Assembly (NCBI GenBank): GCA_905178155.1
Contig: CAJINV010000004.1
Coordinates: 11,501,114 to 11,565,113 of the forward strand
DNA: 64,000 nucleotides
Source: Amoebophrya sp. A120
Lineage: Eukaryota > Sar > Dinophyceae > Syndiniales > Amoebophryaceae
Direction: 5' to 3'
In this document: positions 1-9,985 of the stretch, one piece after another
Numbering within the stretch: position 1 is the stretch's first letter
How the letters are laid out: the number at the start of each line of letters is the position of its first letter
Made by a program: the position numbers and the translations under genes
The notes under the pieces: model-generated
What the model saw: the letters and a program-made list of their open reading frames with translations, nothing else
Database searches by the model: none
What the model was told of the DNA's origin: nothing

Positions 1-786
1 TTTTGAAAATCATGGAAAAACTGTAAAAATGCAAAGCCATTAAGTGCAACAACTGAACAAAGTCAAAAAGGCAATGCATTATATCCATTTTCTTGCAGTA
101 TCTAGACAATTTTTGGGCCTTTCTGTCAGCTCGTCACTTTTTGAAATTTTTTTGAAATTTTTGAAAAGTGTGCAGCCCACTCTTATAGGCACGACGATTG
201 CACTTCTTTAAGTGCCATCGTGTCATAATGATGCTCTTTGTTTACTCTTCACTATTTTTTAACATATTTTATAGTATATTTTTTGAGCGTTTGACTGAGC
301 TCAATTTTTTTATTTTTTTAAATTTTCCAAATTACTATAAAGATTCCTGATGTATAGACCATCTGATCAAATAGATGATAAGAGGCAGAGAAGCTATATA
401 TTGAACACATTCTATCGGTGATCGTTATCGGATTTTTATGTGATCTGGGCGTAAATTAATTTTTTGAAATTTTCGCAAATCTTGCAAATTGAGAAGATTT
501 TTCTGTAGTGGACCCAATTCCTTCTGGTCAATGAAATTGGACAGGAAAGCCATTGACTACAATCCCAGCACTCTCATTTCTTATCAGATTTCACAGCACG
601 GGCACCAGATGTGCAATTTCAAAAATTTTTTTCATTTTTGGAAAATATACTAATAATTGCCATAATCAAAGTAATGCAATCCATTCAATCAAGTCAGGCA
701 GAAAAGCAGTGGGCTTCTGATTGGGCGTCCGATTTGACCGGTCCGGCGCCCTACATGGAGTCTCGATATGCTGAAAAAAGGTCCAC
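1..786. other. AT-rich flank without a recognisable gene
   Basis: Low-complexity AT-rich DNA with many T-runs and no open frame that looks coding. It ends where the left copy of the retrotransposon direct repeat begins. I see no RNA gene or regulatory motif that I can support. Confidence 0.6.
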
Positions 787-950
787 TTCTTTTTCCTCTT
801 CCGTCTTCCTACTTCTACACTCACGTGGTGAACACAAGACCGCCTGGCCCCAAGCGCGATCGTCGAGCGCGCCCGCAGAGGCTGCTCTCCACCGACGAGC
901 ACAGCAAGCGCGGATATCGACCTGGCGATATCGAGGGCAGGTGGGGCCCC
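787..950 (+). repeat. Split direct repeat A, left copy
   Basis: About 164 bp nearly identical, in the same orientation, to 7754-7917. Both copies begin with a T/C-rich stretch and end at GTGGGGCCCC. Both contain the inverted pair GATATCGACC...GCGATATCGA. It marks the left end of the retrotransposon. Confidence 0.85.
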
Positions 951-1199
951 GCTCAAACGCACCAACACAGACAACGCCACCTCGTCGGTGAGCAGCAACC
1001 TCGCGAACGCGAAAGACGATCAATCCTGCACCGCGATTGAACAGAGCAATCGGCGCAAGTAGCGGCCTTGCAATCACCACAACAGGCATACGACGATCAT
1101 ACAATTTCCAAAAAATCACTTTCACAAAAAAGCCAGCAGAAAGCGATCATCATACACGAGATCATACACGAAGATCATGCACGTCGATCGGAAACAGGC

Positions 1200-3501
1200 T
1201 TAGTCACTAAGACCATCTACAGACGACTCTGAGTCGCCTTCTGTAGTTTCATCTCCTCCAAACGCCATGGCGTTGGCCGTGGTGACGACATTGGGCGCCA
1301 CGTCGCCCAACAAAATCTTCCGAAAATACGCATCCACTCCAAAGCCTTCCACCACCTCCTTGAACAAGGAGGGGAAGACCCGCAGCAGCACCGCCATCTT
1401 CTCGTCCCGGGTGGGGTAATCCGCCAGATTAAAATCTGACGGCACCCGGGTAAACCACGGCTTCAAGCTGAAGCGCGCCGCCAGCGTCCACGTCTCCGCG
1501 CACAGCCGCGTGAGCATTCTTTTCTGCTTCCCACTCTTCCCCTGCGCCAGCAGGCTCAACTGTGCGCAGGTGTTGTCGATCGCGTGATCGAACCTGCGCC
1601 CCTGCAACTGCGACTGGTAAAACATGAAGGAGAGGGGGACGGCCGCGGTCTCCAAAACGTTTATCGGGTACAGCCGGCACTCCTCGTGCAGTATCGCGGA
1701 CCACACGTTTTGCCTGACACAAAAGAACTCGCCATCCTTGACCAGGACGGCGGCGATCGCGCCTTTTTTATCGGACCACTGCGCGTCCGTGTACATGAGC
1801 AGGCTGACCTGCGACTGTTGCTCGAACGCAACTGCCCGCTTCAGCGGCATCTGCATGACTTTTTTCACCATGTACAGGGCATCCGCAACTGCGCGAGAAA
1901 CTGCAACTTCCTCCTTCGCCAAATGCCTCCCCAGGGGCTTAGTCAGCGGATTAAGCGCCCTGTCCGCCACCGCTGCCAACGTGAAGGTGAGCCGTCCCAC
2001 AAGCTCACTCGCCGCCGCTGGGTCCAACAACATGCTGGTGAGGGCAGCATCGCACGCCTCCGTGATCTGCGCCTTCTTCTGCTCCGTCAGCTCCACCGTG
2101 GGGACGTCCCCCCGCACGTCAAACAACAGGCCCAAGACCTCCAACAGGTCCGCCACCTTGACCTTGTCGCGCATGGCCGGCAAGCCCAGAAACTGCAGTA
2201 ATTCCAACAAAATGTCGCGCACCAGATTCCCCAACCCCTTCGCCACGAAGTTGGGGCAATCGTCGACGTAGTCCTCCGAGTTCAACAAGAAGTGCAGCCG
2301 CAAAACGCTTCTGATGAGCTTGCCGGGCCGGCGCCAGCCGGTCACGCTGTGTCTGCTGCCAAAGATGGCAGACACAGCAGTGAAAAACGCATACCGCTGC
2401 CGCGACGGGTCCCAGGCCAGGACCGCATTGTACTTGCGGTGTGCTACTTTAATCATAAGATTATTGTAGCACTTTGCAATATCGAGCAGCACGACCTCCA
2501 GGTCGTTGAGACCACCGCAATCCACTTTTCTCTTCTTCGTGCCAGGCGGTGCTGCACTTGCGAGCGCGGGTTTTTCTGCAAACGGAGACTGCTGTGCGCC
2601 GGGTTTGAACAGGTCCGCGTCCAGCTCACTGATTTCTCCCTTTGTCCACTTGAGGAACTGCGCCCCAAACCTCTTCTCCGCCGTCCTGTTTCGCTGCAGG
2701 GCTTTTTTGGTGTGCCTGATCACCTTCTGCCCCGCCTTGGAAGGATCCCGCGCCACCGCCGCATTCACCAGCACATCAAGTGCACTGGTAATGGGCACTC
2801 GCTTCGCAAGTGGCGAACACTTGTTCGCCGAGATAGCGGGATCTATCATCCTCGTCTTCTTGGGCTGTTTCCGCGGAAAGCGCCTGTAGGCGTAGAAAGT
2901 CTTCTGCTGCTCAGCTTCACACTCCGCTATGTTGTCTGCGATGTCAAACGGTCCTTCCAACAGGTTATACCCCAACTCGGGGACCACGGCGGTCTCGTCC
3001 AGGCATCGTTGCCACACCAGCGCAATATCCTCGTCGGTCCGACCACCGTGGCTTCTTGTGCTTCCCCTGCAGAAGATCCTGCACGATCTTACTCGGCTCA
3101 AAGTCGCTCTCCTTGCCGCAGATGCGGTCTTTCCGTCTCCGCGGCGACCATGTCGGATCAACGGCGCAGGGGCCGATCATTGACAGCCCCGTGATCCAAA
3201 CATCCCAGGCCCGTGGGTCGCTGGGATGGAACCGCTGACCGAGGAGCTCCCACAGCCCGAGCTGCTTGCAAACTGCGGGCTTGCGAATTTCCTCCTCTAT
3301 CGTATTGCAAATTTCCACTGATCTCGCCTTCGTGTCCTCAGCCCACTGCCTCATCTGCTGCCTTTTTTCCACCAACAGCTGCTCGCTGAGCTCCGCGGGG
3401 TTTGGAAGGCACGGCGCCTTTTCAAACGGCATCTCTCTGACGAGATCAACCTGTACTCGCTTGAGCACGCAGCGCACGTCTTTTTCGGTAGGCAACGGCA
3501 T
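1200..3501 (-). CDS. Reverse transcriptase / RNase H of the YR retrotransposon, two overlapping frames
   Basis: Two - strand frames cover one polyprotein: 3501-2965 (starts MPLPTEKD) and 3161-1200. Homology-like reading moves from the first to the second near position 3050, so a one-base shift is needed, either a decay mutation or a programmed frameshift. The second frame shows RT features: a D....Y motif (LLDIAKCYNNLMI), an FGSRHSV segment, the catalytic YVDD box (EDYVDDCPNF) and an LG.LFDV step as in DIRS-type enzymes. It then has RNase H-like blocks (LLMYTDAQWSDKKGA; VLETAAVPL; FDHAIDNT; VPSDFNLADYPTR). No protease or DDE integrase is present, which fits a tyrosine-recombinase element. Some RT finger motifs are hard to see, so it may be divergent or damaged. 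Confidence 0.65.
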
Positions 3502-4279
3502 GGTGAGTCGACTAGACTAACTCGTGTACAAGTGACGGCGAAACAAGTGTTATACGTGGCATAGAAGTTATACGTGGCGCGAAGTTCAGCGTGGGGCTAT
3601 GGCGAGAACAGTGCATGTACCGTAAAACAATAAAGCCGCTTTGCCAATTTGGTGCACACCACTTCTCGCACGAATCCCCAAGACCGACACGCAGCTGCTG
3701 CTGCTGCCAGACCGACTTGCGTACGACCAATTGCAGTTTTGCTGAGATTTCTACGGTGACATCTGACATGGCAGACCGAGAGCAAGTGTGGTAGACCTTC
3801 CCTAGTTTCATGTACACAGAGAATTGACCGAACAGGAAGTGGACACAAGGTGCTACGCGAGCACTACAACTGCTCATCGTGGCTCAAGGGCGCATGGCAG
3901 AACTGCTGATGTCGCAGTAGTGAGACTTTTTATTTTTCACTTTTAGCTGCTCGGCAGCTTTCTCTCAGAGAAACTTCAGCCAGCATGTACATTCGGCTTG
4001 ATCTAACATCCAACTGTTAGGAAATTCCACGCTTTGTTCTTCAAAAATTCATTACTTGGAATGAAACATGCTGTGATCCTTGTTGCAAGGAATAAAAACA
4101 CCAAGTGAAACTACATTAAATCGACGTGCAACAGCCGCCACAATTCCAACTACAGACTTTATAACAGTGACACTAAACCAAGGGTGGAGACGACAGAGAC
4201 ATTTTGTGTTGCGCAAACAAATGCGACGACTGCTGCACGGATAAAAAAGACTGAAACATGCCTGACCACGGGCGCCTCC

Positions 4280-5473
4280 TCAGCCCGTGGCCTCACCACC
4301 CGCCGGCGCCGCCGCCGAAGCGGCCGGAGCAGCGGTCGTCGCCTCGCGGCACCACGACTCGAATTCCACTCCCCGGAATTTCCACGCGAATTTTCCGCGC
4401 TGCACACGTTCATAGTCGGCACGGGAAAGCTCGCCTCGTCCTGGGTGCTTGAAGGTACACGAGTTGCCCCGCTTGCACCGGCCAGCGGTCAAGAAGTCGT
4501 GGCACAACGGCGTCATCCCCTTCTTCCCTTTACCTGATAGTGATGCGGGTGGCAAAATTAGTACGTGAACGACATGTGGTGACTGCTGACATGAGGAGTT
4601 CTGCATTTGCTACAGACATACACGAGATTTGTGCAGCGCAAGTCTATGTAGACCAACACATTTCTACCAACCTTTCTGGCCGCCCCCGCGATCCCCGCGG
4701 TACTCGGCGCGGTACGAGGACGCAGCCTGCTGCTGCTTCAAGAACTCCTTCTGCTTTTCCTCTAACTCCTTCATCGCAGCATCGATCTTCTCCTTGGCAC
4801 CAGCGAGGATTTCCTTCGACTGCTCTTCGGTCTTACGCACGGAGGAGAGCTCGTCGGCCCACAGGCGGTTGTGCCGCGCTTCACCGAAAAAAATCCTCAT
4901 TCTTCCTTCATACGTGGCACCCGCCTGGACCAGGTCGCTGGTCACGGATTCCGACTTGTGCAGGATCGCACCGAAAGCGCGATTGGCCGCGGCCTCCGAC
5001 ACGTTGGCTTTCGCGAGCATGTACTGACTCAACATGGCCACTCGCCGCTCCACCGTTAAAATAGCTTCGCGATCACGATGGCAGCGCGAGCTCATGGCGA
5101 AGATCAACGTGGGCACGTTAAACTTGGGGCTGTGCTTCTCTTTGTCGACGGTTTCACCGGTCTTCAGGCCGACGCCTGAGATGAGACACGAATAAAAACA
5201 TGCATGCTGAACCTGCGCGACGCTGTTATAGTGACAAATGTGTCGCATTCTGCATGACAAACGGTGACATTTTGAGAAATCATTACCATGCTCCCACAAG
5301 GATCTTCCGTTCACAGCTTTTGCAGCATGACCAAAAGCCTCTTTGGCCGGTCTCATCTCCGGGAGGTCGGTCTGAGTCAACTGATACGCCTCTTGCGCTT
5401 GCTGTTCTTGTCCCGCAATGAAGTCCACCAGCCTTCTGCCTTCCGCCGCAGGCATGGCTCCCGCCGCTGCCAC
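4280..5473 (-). CDS. Gag-like protein with coiled coil and C-terminal CCCH zinc finger, spliced
   Basis: The model on the - strand is 5473-5287, intron 5286-5176, 5175-4672, intron 4671-4534, 4533-4280. Both introns are GT-AG and keep the frame. The first is 111 nt and could be read through, but its translation is out of character. The protein has an N-terminal Ala-rich segment, a charged helical middle (AKEKIDAAMKELEEKQKEFL), an Arg/Gly patch, then one CCCH finger, C-x8-C-x5-C-x3-H, starting CHDFLTAGRC. The 5' end is uncertain: a CAG|GTG acceptor-like site lies just upstream, so another exon may exist. A position between recombinase and RT and a nucleic-acid-binding finger suggest gag. A nested host gene is the alternative, because introns are unexpected in a retroelement. 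Confidence 0.5.
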
Positions 5474-6158
5474 ACCTGAAGGCTAATGCGAAGTCATGAC
5501 ATGCTTGAAGACGCGAAGCAACGATTTTGACACGACATGAGAGTCAGCCTGTGTGTGCATCAGCAAAACAATTAATGTAGAAGAAAAACGCTTTTGCCGG
5601 CAGCTGCAGCCGCAGCACCTCCTCCATCAGCCATTTTGTGATTTTTTTATTGACGCGGTGCTAACCTTACAACTAGAAGTTACCTCACCCTAGAAATTGA
5701 CTTTTTTAGAACGCACAGTGGAGATGAAGACACACAAAGGGACGCAAGTGTGGTCGTGACGTGGTTAAGCCTTGTGCTGATGAATTCGACACGGAACAAC
5801 TGTGCATCTGGGGCTGCGAGCCGACAGCGCGCGCATTGATCTTTCTGCATTTAATTTCACAATTTTGGATTTTTCCCGGACAACTTTGGCCCTTTTGATT
5901 CAATATCTTGCTTTGCATATCTGCACACTGTGGCGTCTCTTGATGTCACACGCTTTACACAACTCAGAAAGCTTTACACACCGGCAAACAGAAGCTTCGC
6001 AAACATGTTCCTGCTAATAAAAGGCATCGATCTAATGTAGTACATTAACATTTGTAGGTTAGCCCAACGGCAATGAGCCACGCATCTCACTGGGTCGAGC
6101 TTGTTGAGGTACAGGTGCGTTGCGTAATATGCTGACCAAAGTGCTGCACACTGAGAAA

Positions 6159-6270
6159 ACCTAATTACATGTAGCCGAGATGCAAAGACAAAACAGACGT
6201 CTGGTGGCGCGTGTCCGACCAGAGCCATATATACAAAGCGCACTGGGCGCGGGGCGACATGTAATTAGGT
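6159..6270. repeat. Short inverted-repeat insertion inside the recombinase gene
   Basis: A 112-bp segment has perfect 14-bp terminal inverted repeats, ACCTAATTACATGT at 6159-6172 and its complement at 6257-6270. It sits where the recombinase frame stops resembling the family and introduces the stop near 6165. A short TTTC direct repeat flanks it. It looks like a MITE-size insert. Confidence 0.55.
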
Positions 6271-7577
6271 GAAAGGCATGACATAGAGCTTGCAGTTCGC
6301 ACACAACCAATCCGCCACGAATGACTGGCAACATTTTCTTCCTTGGTGAGTACTTTTTTCATGATGCTAGACACGTTCAAATCATCTTTGGTCAGCATAG
6401 GCAGCAGGGGTTTGAACTTACACACGCAAAACTCGGGCGGGTGGCCGATGTCCGCAAGTTGACTGCGCACGCAGGTGATTCTAACAAGGGAATACGAATT
6501 TACTTTGCATGACGCTTCTTGAAAATTTAAAACCATGCCGCTTTTCTCATACTTGGTGCTGATTTTGTTCTTGCCTCCTTCACATGCGGTGTCGAGCATA
6601 GCGCATTCGCTTTTGCGCAATGCGCCGTAAAAGCAGATCAGCAAAACACATGCCTGCGTGTAATTCAACTTTCCCATCGTGTAATATGCATGCACGTGCG
6701 CGATGGTCAGGGGGCACTTCTGCTTTTTCCGTCCCATGAATCCTCTGCGCACCAACGACGCCATTTCCTTCGCAACCTTCTCCTTTTCCAATTCCGACAG
6801 CAAACAGCGCTCGTCTGCCAGCACGTCGGTGACGGCCGGCTTGATGGACAAGTACCCCGCCGCTAGCGAGGCTCCAATGAACATTCTCACCGAAGAGAGT
6901 GTCCACATTCTACTTGGTAACTCCGCCGCAATCTTCATGTACCGCTTCAGCCTGCTCTCCCTGTTTTCATCCGCTTTCTTAGTCGACGTCATTTTCTCAT
7001 ACTGCTGAACCGCGTCCCTCAACATGAGGGGGTCGCGCGCGATGTCCAGGGCAAGCGACATCTTACCCTGCGCCTGCGACCGCTCCGCATCTGTGCGGGC
7101 CGCGAAGACCTCGTCAGCCGCCGACTGTGCTTCCAACATTCTTTCCGCGTAAACATCCACCGGGAGATCGGTCACATCCGACCGCGAAGCGGGATCGTCG
7201 CATGCACGGACACACGACAGCTCGAAGCTGCCGTCCGGCTTGATTTTCTGCACAATCTTCAAAGCAGGCAGTCGCTTGACGAAGTCGTAGGCTTGCGCCT
7301 GGTTCATCACGAACTCGCCTCGCACGCTAGACAGCGGCCTCGGAGCTTGCAGCTGCTCGTGCGTAAACAGGCCTTTCGGCAACTCCTTCGACGTTACCAG
7401 CACACCCAGTGGTATTTTGCCGCCTTCCGCTGCACACTTTTTCGACGCCGCTTCCGCGGCTTTCGTCCCGAGTGCTTTTTTCATACTTTCAAACGAGGAC
7501 AGATTATCATCTGCTTGCTGCTTTAACTCCTGCTGGAGCTCGGACATGAAGTCCTGCTCCTCGTCGTCACTCAGCAT
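6165..7577 (-). pseudogene. Tyrosine recombinase of the retrotransposon, C-terminus disrupted
   Basis: The frame opens upstream, but the first sensible ATG is at 7577 (MLSDDEEQDFMSEL). The N-terminal part is acidic and helical. The catalytic half shows the first arginine box in FYGALRKSEC and the H-x-x-R box in VASHSWRIGC, as in tyrosine recombinases of DIRS-order elements. These enzymes insert circular cDNA by strand exchange. After HSWRIGC the expected nucleophile tyrosine is missing from the frame, because a 112-bp inverted-repeat insert intervenes. Beyond it, another frame reads AALWSAYYATHLYL, a plausible remainder with tyrosines about 30 residues from the HxxR box. I therefore score it as broken. 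Its 5' end abuts repeat B1. Confidence 0.6.
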
Positions 7578-7594
7578 AGGCGTGGGAGGGTGGG

Positions 7595-7754
7595 AAGAAA
7601 AAAGCAACGCGAGGTCGCGACTTCAAGTCCCAGCTACCCGTCTATTTCTACTACTACAGGCGCGCACGGAGCGCGGCATACATTTTTGGCAGGATGCGAG
7701 CGCTTTCCATGCGTCGCGGCAAAAGAACCGCTGGACTCGTCCCTCGCCAGTCAT
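7595..7754 (+). repeat. Split direct repeat B, inner copy
   Basis: 160 bp, nearly identical to 8533-8692. It begins AAGAAAAAAGCAACGCGAGG and ends CGCCAGTCAT. It passes directly into repeat A2, so B1 and A2 are adjacent as in Ngaro/PAT elements. Confidence 0.85.
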
Positions 7755-7917
7755 TCTTTTTCCTCTTCCGTCTTCCTACTTCTACACTCACGTGGTGAAC
7801 GCAAGACCGTCTGGTCCCAAGCGCGATCGTCGAGCGCGCCCGCAGAGGCTGCTCTCCACCGACGAGCACAGCAAACGCGGATATCGACCTGGCGATATCG
7901 AGGGCAGGTGGGGCCCC
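7754..7917 (+). repeat. Split direct repeat A, right copy
   Basis: 164 bp matching 787-950 with scattered substitutions. It starts at the B1 boundary and ends at GGGGCCCC. The next 615 bp, up to B2, is unique DNA. Confidence 0.85.
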
Positions 7918-8532
7918 TTTTTCCAACGACGCTCTCCGAGGAGAGGGTGCCGACTGAGGCACACAAAAGCCACCACCCACCGACGCTCGACGACGAGACG
8001 CAGACGCGAAATCTCGACCCGCAGTGCTACCTGCATCCTAATTGCATCCTTTTTCACCACCACGCGCAAACGTGCCGCCGGCGTCTGTAGGTCACTGGAC
8101 CTCAACAGATCTAACGCGGCGAAGCGCCGCTGCTCAGGGGGCCTGAACAGCAGCGCTCCGGCCCATCACCGCTCTTGCGCAAGCGCGAAAGCGGTGATGG
8201 CCGCTCAAACGAACGACAACGGAGCGCACTACCGGCGGGGTAGCAAGTGCCTGGACACAAGCCGACCGACCCACCGAGCAGCAGCGCCGACGCCTAACGG
8301 TGGCGACCGCACGAGCGCCTTGGCTCCCGACATCCTACTGCACACTATCACAACCGCGCACGAACTGGCGCTTACCCTGTCAGACCTGTGACTGCAAACA
8401 AGCAGACTTCAACCTGCAAACTGGCTACAGAGCCTACCAACCCGAACCCCCCCGCAACCTGCATACTGCCAACGGCGTAAACAGGGGAGGAACGACATCT
8501 GCTGTGGGCACGGACGATGAGACCGCGAGGAC
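7918..8532. other. Unique spacer between repeats A2 and B2, with a hairpin
   Basis: No convincing gene. It holds a hairpin with perfect 11-bp arms, CCATCACCGCT at 8163-8173 and its complement at 8190-8200. The 16-nt loop itself contains the palindrome TTGCGCAA. It may be part of the element's noncoding terminus. Confidence 0.5.
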
Positions 8533-8692
8533 AAGAAAAAAGCAACGCGAGGTCGCGATTTCAAGTCCCAGCTACCCGTCTATTTCTACTACTACAGGCG
8601 CGCACGGAGCGCGGCATACATTTTTGGCAGGATGCGAGCGTTTTCCATGCGTCGCGGCAAAAGAACCGCTGGACTCGTCCCTCGCCAGTCAT
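8533..8692 (+). repeat. Split direct repeat B, outer copy
   Basis: 160 bp, nearly identical to 7595-7754, ending CGCCAGTCAT. It is taken as the right edge of the retrotransposon because the similarity stops here. Confidence 0.85.
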
Positions 8693-9985
8693 AAGATCAG
8701 TAGCTTCTATCTTGGAGCAGCCTTTTCAAGTGCAAGTGCCCTGGGTCGATGACCGCACTTATTATATTACAGGCACCTAGGAAGCCTCGATCCGCGCGGA
8801 TCCAGGCCGCCGATGGCTCGTAAGCCCGGCGCGCCACAGCTGGCGCAGCGACGCGCTCCTTTTGGCGCGTTCTATCTTCTTTTGGGCGCCGTCCGTAAGC
8901 GGCGAACCGGGTAGACTGGCTGGGCGGCGCTGCCATCGGCCCGCCCGGAGACCCTGCCGCTAGCAGCCACGCAGCAATGTGATTCCTATAGGCACGGGAG
9001 TCCGCCGCGCGGCGCTTCCTGTTTCAGAAAGCGCAAGGGCCTCCGAAGCGGCCGCGCGTTTTACCACTGCTGCCCTAGTTTCGCGAATTCGGGGCGGGCC
9101 GGGGGGCCGGAGGAAGGCCGCGAAGCGCCGCGACCCCTTGCGCCGCGGCCGCCGGCGAAAAAGTGCGCGCCCCCCACTTTTCGTGTCGCTCGTGCGCACC
9201 ACGCAACGCCACCCGCCCGGGTGGGCGAAAGCGTCCGCCACATGAGACCGCACGGCCGAAGCAGCCGCGGACCTGCAAAAGCCCGCCGGGGGTTTACAGA
9301 AACTTTAAGGAAGAGAGCGCACTTCACCCCTGCACGATCGCTGAGCGGGCATTGTGTTACTGACGGGTCTTTTCCTCCGGCGAGGTGCACTCCGCAAGCC
9401 CCGAGGAAGTCCGGCCCCGAATTCTCACTCTGCGTGTGCAGGCCGCGCACGTATAACCTAGTCGGGCACACCCGGGTTGGTCCACTCTGTGCCACAAAGA
9501 GCACTTATTCTTGTGCCCGCCATTTGCCACGCGTTCATGCAAAAGCGATACTAGATTACACTGCGGCATCAACTAGAGAGCAAAGTTCGTTTACCTCATA
9601 TTCGTTTTCGTGGGAAGAGAGTTGCATCCTTCTCGCTATCGTGAAATCGTCGTCGTGCCACTGCATCGGTTCCGGACCTAAGATGTCTTTTCGCCACTTC
9701 TTTCGTACAGGGTAGGGAGGCTATCAATCTCGTCAACTTCTTTTGTTCGTGACCTTGATTGTGAAATCAAAATCCTTTTTAGTTAAGTTTTTTTTTCCGC
9801 GTTATTCGTATTCCGCGACAACCAATACAACTTTCGCACCTTTAAAACTTGTTCGCAAAAGCGGTTCGCTGCTGCTACTTTTGTGGATCGAAAAATTTCC
9901 GCTCCAAGAAGCGACCTCTACGTCGTCTACAGGTGTTGAGCACTGTACTTTATTCGCTGCGCCGAATCTGGACATTCTGGGAAAG
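8693..9985. other. GC-rich intergenic spacer upstream of gene A
   Basis: The stretch from about 8780 to 9320 is markedly GC-rich, and the composition then drops toward gene A. Open frames on both strands here look like by-products of high GC, with Arg/Pro/Ala-rich translations and no motif. The last 250 bp should hold the promoter and 5' leader of gene A, but I recognise no element. Confidence 0.5.

Larger units (their letters stand above)
787..8692 (-). mobile_element. Tyrosine-recombinase (DIRS/Ngaro-like) retrotransposon, degenerate
   Basis: The region combines a reverse transcriptase/RNase H frame (YVDD), a tyrosine-recombinase frame and a CCCH-finger gag-like gene, all on the - strand, bounded by split direct repeats: A at 787-950 and 7754-7917, B at 7595-7754 and 8533-8692. 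Elements of the DIRS order use a tyrosine recombinase instead of a DDE integrase, and Ngaro/PAT members carry A1...B1-A2-B2 split repeats. Read along the coding strand the gene order here is recombinase, gag, RT, a circular permutation of the usual gag, RT, recombinase. The RT is in two overlapping frames and the recombinase C-terminus is interrupted, so this copy is probably dead. The outer boundaries are set only by the repeats. Confidence 0.7.

Noticed and set aside
1200-3501. LTR retrotransposon (Ty1/Ty3) or LINE assignment for the RT
   Set aside because: No protease or DDE integrase is seen, and a tyrosine recombinase plus split repeats lie in the same unit.
5620-5645. Short match to the dinoflagellate spliced leader (AGCCATTTTG)
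   Set aside because: Only about ten bases match and the flanking leader bases differ; chance or a relic at best.
8800-9500. Overlapping open frames on both strands in the GC-rich block
   Set aside because: Arg/Pro/Ala-rich by-products of base composition, with no motif or sensible start.
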